NCBI GenBank assembly: GCA_934120675.1
Contig: CAKOUU010000020.1
Span: 1 to 27,605 of the forward strand
DNA length: 27,605 nt
Source of the DNA: an uncultured Clostridia bacterium
GTDB lineage: Bacteria > Bacillota > Clostridia > TANB77 > CAG-508
Direction of reading: 5' to 3'
Shown here: positions 21,820 to 27,605 of the stretch, piece by piece
Layout of the letters: each line of letters opens with the position of its first letter
Position numbering within the stretch: position 1 is the first letter of the stretch
Position numbers and translations under genes: made by a program
The notes under the pieces: generated by a model
Told to the model about the DNA's origin: nothing
Databases searched by the model: none
What the model saw: only the letters and a program-made list of their open reading frames with translations

Positions 21820-22542
21820 CTATTTCAAAACTACAATTGCATGAGGTCTACTTCCATCACTATTAAAAATAGACACAATATGTTCCCCATCCTTAAAAGT
21901 GTATCTGCATTTAACAATATCACCTAATTTAACCTCTTTTTTATATTGAATTCTAACATTATCAAAAGGTCTTTGTTCATATACTTTCTCTGGTAAAGCC
22001 TCATATGCTATGTCTAAATAATACAAATTGTGCATATGTCCATTTAAATCAATATCTCTTCTTGAAACTTTATATTCAATTTCATTGCTAAACTCCTCAG
22101 GTGCTTTTAGTTTATCCAATTCTTCTATGTTGAATACGCTTTTTTCTTCAATTTGATATTTTTCATAAATTTCATCTGTTATCTTTGCAATTTTTCCTGT
22201 TTCAATATCTATTAATACCCATTTTGATGTTCCTATCACACACAAGTTATTTTCTTCGTCATACATTTCAAAGTCTCTATATGTATATGTTCTTTTCATT
22301 GTTCTGCCCCATGTTGATACATTTAATTTTTCACCATATTTAGGCCTTTTTAGAACTTTAACTTTCCAGTCTAGTAAGACCCATGTTACTCCTGTTCTTT
22401 TTATATCATTTGGTCCATATCCTGCAATATCAGAGTGATGTGTTCCTATGTTTTCAAATATTTCTAATATTGCTCTGTTTTTCATATAATTTTCTTTTCC
22501 TATATCTTTTAATTGCATTGTAAATTGCTCTTTAAATATCAT
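21820..22542 (-). CDS. Acyl-ACP thioesterase
   Basis: Hydrolyses acyl-ACP to free fatty acid and ACP. The 240 residues form a tandem hotdog fold, as in plant FatA/FatB and bacterial acyl-ACP thioesterases. The first hotdog carries the long helix (MKNRAILEIFENIGTHHSD) and GVTWVLLDWKVKVLKRP. The second has the catalytic region DIDLNGHMHNLYYLD, with the Asp-x-Asn-x-His pattern. GAGGA lies 8 nt before the ATG. It lies downstream of pgi on the same strand and may share its transcript, although an imperfect hairpin lies in the 107-bp gap. Chain-length preference cannot be read from the sequence. Confidence 0.88.
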   Translation of the reverse strand: MIFKEQFTMQLKDIGKENYMKNRAILEIFENIGTHHSDIAGYGPNDIKRTGVTWVLLDWKVKVLKRPKYGEKLNVSTWGRTMKRTYTYRDFEMYDEENNLCVIGTSKWVLIDIETGKIAKITDEIYEKYQIEEKSVFNIEELDKLKAPEEFSNEIEYKVSRRDIDLNGHMHNLYYLDIAYEALPEKVYEQRPFDNVRIQYKKEVKLGDIVKCRYTFKDGEHIVSIFNSDGSRPHAIVVLK

Positions 22543-22607
22543 TTAACTATCCTCTTTTCCTATCAGTTATGTTTTCAAGCAACAGAGAGACCTTTTTTTA
22601 CAAAGGA

Positions 22608-22645
22608 GTTCCCCCTGTTCCCTTTAAAAAGGGATTTTAAGGAAC
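22608..22645. repeat. Imperfect hairpin of the GGGACG family after pgi
   Basis: TCCCTTT (22619-22625) and AAAGGGA (22628-22634) form a tight stem, with outer GTTCC/GGAAC pairing (22608-22612/22641-22645). GGGACGTTCC on the minus strand begins in the last codons of pgi. Neighbouring GAGAGACC (22585-22592) recalls the GGTCTC word of the other repeats. Confidence 0.4.
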
Positions 22646-22649
22646 GTCC

Positions 22650-23957
22650 CTAAAACCCTGGCTTCTTTAATAACTTAAACATGTTTTTCTTATATTCTTC
22701 AACACCTGGTTGATTAAATGGATTAACTCCAAGTATCATTCCAGACATAGCACAGGCTTTTTCAAAGAAATATATTAATTCACCAATATTTTCTTCATCG
22801 AGATTTTCTATAGTTAACATTATGTTTGGAACATCTCCTGTAACATGTGCCTTTACTGTCCCTTCCATTGCTTTTTTATTAACATAGTCAAGTGTTTTTC
22901 CAGCTAAATAATTTAAACCATCCAAATTATCTTCGTCTTTATTTATTGTTATATCTGATTTTGGATTTTCTATTGATATAACTGTTTCAAATAAGTTTCT
23001 TCTTCCCTCTTGAATATATTGTCCCATTGAATGTAAATCTGTTGTAAAATCTACCCCTGCTGGAAATATTCCTTTTTGGTCTTTTCCTTCGCTCTCTCCA
23101 TAAAGTTGTTTCCACCATTCTGTAAAATAGTGCATTTTAGGTTCATAGTTTACTAATATTTCTGTATTTTTGTATAGTTTATATAAAATATTTCTTGTAA
23201 CAGCATATTTATAACATTCATTATATTTTAAATTTGGGTCATCGTATCTTTCTTGTGCATTTTGTGCACCTTGCATTAATTTGTCTATATCAATTCCTGC
23301 TGTTGCTATTGGTAATAAACCAACAGCAGTTAATACAGAATATCTTCCTCCAACATTATCTGGTATAACAAACTTTTCATATCCTTCATTGTCTGCAAGT
23401 GTTTTTAATGCTCCTCTTTCTTTGTCTGTTGTTACATATATTCTACTTCTTGCCTCATCTATTCCATATTTATTTTCTAGTATTTCTCTGAAAATTCTGA
23501 ATGCAATTGCTGGTTCTGTTGTTGTTCCAGATTTTGATATTACATTTACTGAGAAATCTTTGTCTCCAATGTATTCAATTAATTCATTGATATAGTTAGG
23601 ACTTAAATTATTTCCCACATATAGTATCTGTGGATATTTTCTTTGTTTGTCTGTAAGCATGTTGTTAAATGTACTTGTTAATGATTCAATAACTGCTCTT
23701 GCTCCTAAATATGAGCCTCCTATTCCTATTACTACTAATATATCTGATTCCTTTTTTATTTTTTTGGCTGCTTTTTTTATTCTTGAAAATTCTTTTTTGT
23801 CGTAGTTAGTTGGTAATTCTAACCATCCTACAAAGTCATTTTCGTCATTTGCTTTTTGATGTAGTTCTTTGTGTATGTTTTCTACTTGTTCTTTATATTC
23901 CATTATTGATTTTTGTGATATTCCTGTGTTTTTTAAATTCAATTTTATCCCTGACAT
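22650..23957 (-). CDS. pgi: Glucose-6-phosphate isomerase
   Basis: Interconverts glucose 6-phosphate and fructose 6-phosphate. 435 residues, the short bacterial form. Diagnostic motifs are VVIGIGGSYLGARA, the phosphate-binding SKSGTTTEPAIAFRI, VGGRYSVLTAVGLLP with the catalytic-region Arg, HSMGQYIQEGRR, and NPFNQPGVEEYK near the C-terminus with the conserved Lys. The start is set at the ATG at 23957 (AGAAGG upstream). An in-frame GTG at 23984 abuts the -10 box of the pgi promoter and would precede the transcription start. Both its promoter and the isomerase motifs are clear. Confidence 0.96.
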   Translation of the reverse strand: MSGIKLNLKNTGISQKSIMEYKEQVENIHKELHQKANDENDFVGWLELPTNYDKKEFSRIKKAAKKIKKESDILVVIGIGGSYLGARAVIESLTSTFNNMLTDKQRKYPQILYVGNNLSPNYINELIEYIGDKDFSVNVISKSGTTTEPAIAFRIFREILENKYGIDEARSRIYVTTDKERGALKTLADNEGYEKFVIPDNVGGRYSVLTAVGLLPIATAGIDIDKLMQGAQNAQERYDDPNLKYNECYKYAVTRNILYKLYKNTEILVNYEPKMHYFTEWWKQLYGESEGKDQKGIFPAGVDFTTDLHSMGQYIQEGRRNLFETVISIENPKSDITINKDEDNLDGLNYLAGKTLDYVNKKAMEGTVKAHVTGDVPNIMLTIENLDEENIGELIYFFEKACAMSGMILGVNPFNQPGVEEYKKNMFKLLKKPGF

Positions 23958-23984
23958 ATTATCAACCTTCTTTCGTTTTTTCAC

Positions 23985-24013
23985 ATTATATACGATTTAT
24001 TTTATAAATTCAA
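23985..24013 (-). promoter_or_regulatory. Promoter of pgi
   Basis: On the minus strand TTGAAT (24008-24013) is followed after 17 bp by perfect TATAAT (23985-23990). Initiation near 23978 gives a leader of about 20 nt and rules out the upstream GTG as the start codon. Confidence 0.65.
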
Positions 24014-24083
24014 TACCTAAATATAGAATTATAATTATCATATAAAATTCATAAACTACAAAATTTTTAACAATTTTTTTGTA

Positions 24084-24109
24084 ACCAATTTTCTATTTTT
24101 TCATAATAT
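24084..24109 (+). promoter_or_regulatory. Candidate sporulation-type promoter of the Cys-rich peptide gene
   Basis: AC (24084-24085) is followed after 16 bp by CATAATAT (24102-24109), close to the sigma-K pattern AC-N16/17-CATANNNTA. It lies about 70 bp before the start codon of the peptide gene. Short motifs of this kind also arise by chance in AT-rich DNA. Confidence 0.3.
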
Positions 24110-24179
24110 GTATTATACAAAGGAAACAAGGAAAAACACAAAAAGAAAACAGTTTTTGCTTGGAAAGGGGGTCTAGACT

Positions 24180-24296
24180 ATGCCAGAGAACAGAGGTTGT
24201 GGTGGCGGATTCGGATTTGGTGATGACTGCTGCTGTATTATACTATTAATATTAATAATCTGCTGCTGTTGCGGTGGAAATAGAGGATGTTGCTAA
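24180..24296 (+). CDS. 38-residue Cys/Gly-rich peptide, YjcZ-like
   Basis: A small gene with its own signals: GGAAAGGGGG 8 nt before the ATG, and a strong hairpin terminator 18 bp after the TAA. The peptide has three parts: a Gly-rich head (GCGGGFGFGDD, residues 6-16), a hydrophobic core (IILLILII, residues 20-27) flanked by CCC on one side and CCCC on the other, and a tail ending GNRGCC. Ten of 38 residues are cysteine. The GFGFG-then-hydrophobic layout resembles the tiny YjcZ-type sporulation peptides of Firmicutes, but those have few or no cysteines. A CATA-type -10 lies upstream. A role in the spore coat or forespore membrane is inference from this and from the Cys-rich CotJ proteins nearby. 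It is divergent from pgi and convergent with the acyl-CoA synthetase gene. Confidence 0.75.
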   Translation: MPENRGCGGGFGFGDDCCCIILLILIICCCCGGNRGCC

Positions 24297-24314
24297 TCCT
24301 TTATAAGACATATT

Positions 24315-24356
24315 AAAAAAGTTGGATTGGAAATTATTTTCTGGTCCAACTTTTTT
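24315..24356 (+). terminator. Terminator of the Cys-rich peptide gene
   Basis: AAAAAAGTTGGA (24315-24326) and TCCAACTTTTTT (24345-24356) form a perfect 12-bp stem with an 18-nt loop and end in T6. Confidence 0.85.
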
Positions 24357-24387
24357 GCAAAAATAGGAATTAAAACTTTCCTAATAT

Positions 24388-24426
24388 AAAATAGGGATTG
24401 GAGACCCGTCCCCCGATCCCTATTTT
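24388..24426. repeat. REP-like hairpin after the acyl-CoA synthetase gene
   Basis: AAAATAGGGAT (24388-24398) pairs with ATCCCTATTTT (24416-24426), overlapping the synthetase stop codon at 24420. The segment 24394-24414 is identical over 21 bp to the right arm of the repeat at 5020-5053 (GGGATTGGAGACCCGTCC and on). It can act as terminator for either convergent gene. Confidence 0.7.
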
Positions 24427-26162
24427 TTCATATTATCTCCATATCTCTTGATTTTCTGAGTAGTAGTTTTTTCAAATTCTTTATCCCTAACAGCAAAATT
24501 CTTAATATGTTTATAATTAGGTATTTTACTATTAACACCAGAAACTACATCAGCCATAATTTTCTTAACTTCTTCTTTTGTTGGAACTGTTCCCTTCAAA
24601 TATTCTTTTATAGCATCCATATTAGGGAAAATTTGAGCATTAACATATGTCTCATCATCATTTTCTTTTTGAATTCCCATAACTAATGCTTCTGAAATTA
24701 AAGGACTATCATTTAAATATGCTTCAATTTCTTCTGGATAAATATTTTTTCCGTTTTTTGTTACTATAACGCTTTTACATCTACCTGTAATATATAAAAA
24801 TCCATTTTCGTCAATTTTTCCTAAATCTCCTGTATGGAACCAACCGTCTTTTAAAACTTTTGCAGTTTCTTCTGGCATATTGTAATAACCAAGCATTACA
24901 TTTGGTCCTTTTACTATTATCTCTCCAACACCTTCACTGTCTGGATTATCGATTTTATATTCTACATTTGGAATTGGCAAGCCTGCGCTATCATTTCTTT
25001 TAAAGAAATCTGTATTTCCTGCAACTAATGGTGCACATTCTGTTAAACCATATCCTTGCAATGAATTTAATCCTAATTTATCAAATGTATCTGCTATTTC
25101 CGGATTTACAGCTGCAGCTCCTACTATAAATACTCTTAATCTTCCACCAAGTGAATTTTTAACTTTTCTTTTTACTATTCCTTTAATATAGAATGGCAAT
25201 TTATCAATTATATTTTCATTTTCTTTTAGATTTTCTGTATATTTTTTAGGCAATGTTTTTTGTATGCTCTTCATTATTTTTTGATACATTTTTTCTAAAA
25301 GTAATGGCACACATAATATAACTGATGGGTGATATTCTAGCATGTTGCTTGTTATATATCTTAAACCTTCACAATGGCAAATACTTGCACCACTATATAA
25401 TGGTAATAAAAATCCTATTGTACATTCATATGTATGATGCAATGGTAAAATTGAGAAAAATAAGTCACTTCTTTTTACTTTTACTATTCCATATATTGAT
25501 AAAATATTTGAACAGATATTTCTTTGTGATAAACATACTCCTTTGGCATTGCCAGTTGTTCCTGATGTAAATAATAATATTTTTAATTCGTCAGGATTTA
25601 CTGTTATTTTATCAAATTCTGTATTTCCTTCTTCTATCAAAGTTTTTCCACTTTCCATTTGAACTTCAAATGATAATGAATTACCTTCTTGTATTTTACT
25701 ATCAAAATCGATAAATAATGTTTCTTTATTTTCTAGTTTTTCAATATTTTCATTTATTTTCTTTAAATTTTTGCTATCTCCTAAAATGCTTTTGCTTTCA
25801 GAAACATTCATAAAATTAATTACATCATCTGAATGTAATTCTTTATCAATTGGCACAACAACTCCTACTATTGATGCAGCTAAATATGATATTGCCCATT
25901 TATATGAATTTTTCCCTATAACTGCAATTCTTTTATTTAAAAGTCCATTTTCAATTAAGCTTGTCCCCAGTGCTGTTACATCTGCTTTTAATTCTTCATA
26001 TGTTTTGTCATAAATTTTTCCATCTTTATCTTTTAATTTAAATGCTGTTCGTGTTTTGTAAATTTCTGCTGACCTATCTAGCATCTGCTTAAAGTTTGTA
26101 ACTTCTTCGCATTTGTGATATTTTTGTTTTAATTCTTCTGATATTTTTTGTTTTTCTTTCAT
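24420..26162 (-). CDS. AMP-dependent long-chain acyl-CoA (or acyl-ACP) synthetase
   Basis: Activates a fatty acid through an acyl-adenylate and passes it to CoA or ACP. 580 residues of the ANL superfamily. The adenylate-binding loop LLFTSGTTGNAKGV lies near residue 194. Further family motifs are FFSILPLHHTYECTIGFLLP, SLQGYGLTECAPLVAGN, and GWFHTGDLGKIDENGFLYITG with the hinge Asp. KNGKNIYPEEIE follows, leading to the C-terminal lid with the catalytic Lys near TTQKIKRY. No signal peptide. The ATG at 26162 (AAAGGA 11 nt upstream) is preferred: the earlier ATG at 26204 lacks a ribosome binding site and coincides with the predicted transcription start. With the nearby thioesterase it could recycle or incorporate free fatty acids. 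Confidence 0.9.
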   Translation of the reverse strand: MKEKQKISEELKQKYHKCEEVTNFKQMLDRSAEIYKTRTAFKLKDKDGKIYDKTYEELKADVTALGTSLIENGLLNKRIAVIGKNSYKWAISYLAASIVGVVVPIDKELHSDDVINFMNVSESKSILGDSKNLKKINENIEKLENKETLFIDFDSKIQEGNSLSFEVQMESGKTLIEEGNTEFDKITVNPDELKILLFTSGTTGNAKGVCLSQRNICSNILSIYGIVKVKRSDLFFSILPLHHTYECTIGFLLPLYSGASICHCEGLRYITSNMLEYHPSVILCVPLLLEKMYQKIMKSIQKTLPKKYTENLKENENIIDKLPFYIKGIVKRKVKNSLGGRLRVFIVGAAAVNPEIADTFDKLGLNSLQGYGLTECAPLVAGNTDFFKRNDSAGLPIPNVEYKIDNPDSEGVGEIIVKGPNVMLGYYNMPEETAKVLKDGWFHTGDLGKIDENGFLYITGRCKSVIVTKNGKNIYPEEIEAYLNDSPLISEALVMGIQKENDDETYVNAQIFPNMDAIKEYLKGTVPTKEEVKKIMADVVSGVNSKIPNYKHIKNFAVRDKEFEKTTTQKIKRYGDNMKK

Positions 26163-26210
26163 TCTAAAACATATCCTTTCATTTGTTTTTATTTCTATAA
26201 ACATATTTAT

Positions 26211-26238
26211 ATTCTATACTAAACCCATGCAACATCAA
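26211..26238 (-). promoter_or_regulatory. Candidate promoter of the acyl-CoA synthetase gene
   Basis: On the minus strand TTGATG (26233-26238) is followed after 16 bp by TAGAAT (26211-26216). It lies between the two genes and would start transcription near 26204. Confidence 0.4.
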
Positions 26239-26256
26239 GAAATTTGTTTTTCTATA

Positions 26257-27198
26257 TTATTCATATCTATAAAAATTGAAATTTGTTTTATTTTCTACAA
26301 CAATACTTCCATCATTTATTGACTTTTCTTCATTTTCATATGGTATATCAAAATATACAGTTGTTCTAAATTTGTGATTTTTATTGTTTTCTATTTCTAT
26401 ATCAAATGATATTGATGTATTTATTGATTTTACTGAAACCCCACATCTTTTTAATAGCTTTCCATTATATGTTATTGGATTTTGTGTGTCTGTCATTGTA
26501 TAGTCTGTTTTGATATTTTGATTTACATAGCTTAATGTTATTGGGTTTGCACAATTGTTGTATAGCACTGGCTTACTTAAGTCTGTTTCACTTGCTGATG
26601 TTGTTTCAAATTGTAATTCATTTTCAATTTTATTATTTTCGTTTATTTCACTTTTTGCAAAATCATTCACATTTTTATAATATAAGTTTCCTGTTCCTAA
26701 TTCTGGTTTTTTTGTAAATTTTATGTTTGTTATTTTTACGTTTTTTAATGTATTTTCTGCTGTATTCTTTTCTTTTGATTTTTCAGCATCTATTCCAACA
26801 TTATTTTCTTCTGTATTTGCGTTTTCTTCTTCATTTTGTTTTTTCTCATTTTCTTCTTGTAAAGAATTATTATTTAAAAAAATTGCTATGTCTGTGTATG
26901 CATATAAATTTTCTATTGTAAAATTAGTTTGTGAGCTTGTCTTATTCTTTGAATCACAACTACTAAAAAAAACTATTTTATCTATAGAAAATACCGTCTT
27001 TTCGTTTTTTTCTGAAAATGATGCAACATCACTTTCAAAATTTTTCTTACGCTTTAATTTGTTATAAACTTGATTAAATAGAAAAACTAATATTATTATT
27101 AAAGCAATTATTAAAAAGCTAAAAATTATTTGTTTTAATAATATATCTTTTTTAAATTTTGTCCTTTTTTCTTTTCTCTTTTTTCTTTCATTTTTCAT
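26257..27198 (-). CDS. Single-pass membrane protein with extracellular domain, unknown function
   Basis: A 313-residue protein with a very basic N-terminal tail (Lys/Arg-rich, about residues 2-20), one membrane helix (about 24-42) and the remainder predicted outside the cell. A hydrophilic Glu/Asn/Lys-rich segment (about 115-160, for example NEEENANTEENNVG) splits the external part. Both flanks are beta-rich, with strands such as FETTSASETDLSKPVLYN and FRTTVYFDIPYENEE. The single Cys in each of CDSK, NCANP and RCGVS could be exposed. No family is recognised. AGGAGG lies 11 nt before the ATG. It lies about 95 bp upstream of the acyl-CoA synthetase gene in the same direction, with a possible promoter between, so a functional link is not implied. 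Confidence 0.7.
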   Translation of the reverse strand: MKNERKKRKEKRTKFKKDILLKQIIFSFLIIALIIILVFLFNQVYNKLKRKKNFESDVASFSEKNEKTVFSIDKIVFFSSCDSKNKTSSQTNFTIENLYAYTDIAIFLNNNSLQEENEKKQNEEENANTEENNVGIDAEKSKEKNTAENTLKNVKITNIKFTKKPELGTGNLYYKNVNDFAKSEINENNKIENELQFETTSASETDLSKPVLYNNCANPITLSYVNQNIKTDYTMTDTQNPITYNGKLLKRCGVSVKSINTSISFDIEIENNKNHKFRTTVYFDIPYENEEKSINDGSIVVENKTNFNFYRYE

Positions 27199-27399
27199 TT
27201 TCTTTTGTTCCTCCTACATATATTTTGTTATGAGCCTATTTTCATGCAGATTTTTTGCTCTATAACTATTTTATTAATTAATATAAATTAAAATTCCAAA
27301 ATATATGTAATTTTCTTTAAATATCTTATTACATTTTTAGGTTAAAATCAAGTTTTTTAAAATTTTTATAAATTTTTTTGAATTTTTTTTATAAAAGTA

Positions 27400-27428
27400 T
27401 TGACATTTTATTTTAAATCTTGTATACT
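27400..27428 (+). promoter_or_regulatory. Promoter of the tRNA cluster
   Basis: TTGACA (27400-27405), 17 bp, TATACT (27423-27428). It is close to consensus and lies 20 bp before the mature 5' end of tRNA-Val, as expected for a stable-RNA operon. Confidence 0.8.
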
Positions 27429-27448
27429 AGTCAATGTCGAAAGGACAT

Positions 27449-27524
27449 GGTCGTTTAGCTCAGCTGGGAGAGCATCTGCCTTACAAGCAGGGGGTCATAG
27501 GTTCGAGCCCTATAACGACCACCA
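27449..27524 (+). tRNA. tRNA-Val (anticodon TAC)
   Basis: Acceptor arms GGTCGTT and AACGACC pair perfectly and the encoded CCA end follows (ACCA). D-arm GCTC..GAGC, anticodon stem-loop TCTGC-CTTACAA-GCAGG with anticodon TAC, variable loop, and T-arm with GGTTCGAGCCC are all present. 76 nt. Confidence 0.97.
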
Positions 27525-27533
27525 TTCTTTTAC

Positions 27534-27605
27534 GGCCTGGTAGTTCAGTTGGTTAGAACGCTAGCCTGTCACGCTAGAGGTCGACGGTTCGAGCCCGTTC
27601 CAGGT
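27534..27605 (+). tRNA. tRNA-Asp (anticodon GTC), 3' end cut by window edge
   Basis: The sequence starts GGCCTGG and ends at the window edge in CCAGGT, lacking only the last few bases. The anticodon stem CTAGC/GCTAG encloses CTGTCAC, giving anticodon GTC. The T-arm has GGTTCGAGCCC. It lies 9 nt after tRNA-Val, so they are cotranscribed. Confidence 0.95.

Noticed and set aside
23958..23984. GTG start nine codons upstream for pgi.
   Set aside because: It abuts a TATAAT -10 box, lies before the predicted transcription start, and lacks a ribosome binding site; the ATG at 23957 has one.

Overview
The window is very AT-rich and uses the standard code: TGA works as a stop (ends of the GH15 gene and miaA) and Trp is TGG. 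Strong AGGAGG-type ribosome binding sites, SepF and DivIVA, a cotJABC spore-coat operon, endonuclease-type MutL and a short pyruvate kinase all point to an endospore-forming member of the Clostridia, probably an uncultured gut lineage. This assignment is inference from gene content and composition.

Layout. Positions 1-5061 run on the minus strand: a pilin-like surface protein cut by the window edge, a small repeat-containing coiled-coil protein with a perfect consensus promoter, gap (GAPDH) and a GH15 glycosidase. Positions 5063-10840 hold a minus-strand string of ftsK/spoIIIE, a 522-residue coiled-coil protein of unknown function and a beta-CASP metallo-hydrolase that leads into the GH15 gene. 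Each junction in this string carries an inverted repeat. A 151-bp palindromic, MITE-like element lies upstream of ftsK. Positions 11103-18543 are minus-strand housekeeping genes: mutL, a 4-TM protein, miaA and an HlyD-like protein as one unit, then sepF-divIVA, then rsmD with a coiled-coil partner. The last two units each have a promoter with repeated GTAATAT boxes upstream. Positions 18774-20097 carry cotJA-cotJB-cotJC on the plus strand. Positions 20219-27198 return to the minus strand with pyk, an acyl-ACP thioesterase, pgi, an AMP-dependent acyl-CoA synthetase and a membrane-anchored protein of unknown function. Between pgi and the synthetase lies an unlisted plus-strand gene for a 38-residue peptide with ten cysteines. 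The window ends in tRNA-Val(TAC) and a truncated tRNA-Asp(GTC) behind a strong promoter.

How the genes fit together. Three glycolytic enzymes (Pgi, GAPDH, Pyk) and a GH15 alpha-glucosidase-type enzyme lie within 23 kb but in separate transcription units. Cell division and chromosome segregation are represented by SepF, DivIVA and FtsK. The plus-strand protein genes are the cotJ operon and the Cys-rich peptide gene; both have CATA-type -10 sequences like those used by mother-cell sporulation sigma factors.

The least-explained signals are: (i) a dispersed family of GGGACGGGTCTC-bearing hairpins, two of them with perfect arms of 34 and 39 bp; (ii) the 151-bp element with 23-bp terminal inverted repeats; (iii) GTAATAT boxes at 11-bp spacing upstream of sepF, with a looser set upstream of rsmD; (iv) the ten-cysteine peptide gene. 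No CRISPR array, intact insertion sequence, prophage or recognisable defence system was seen.
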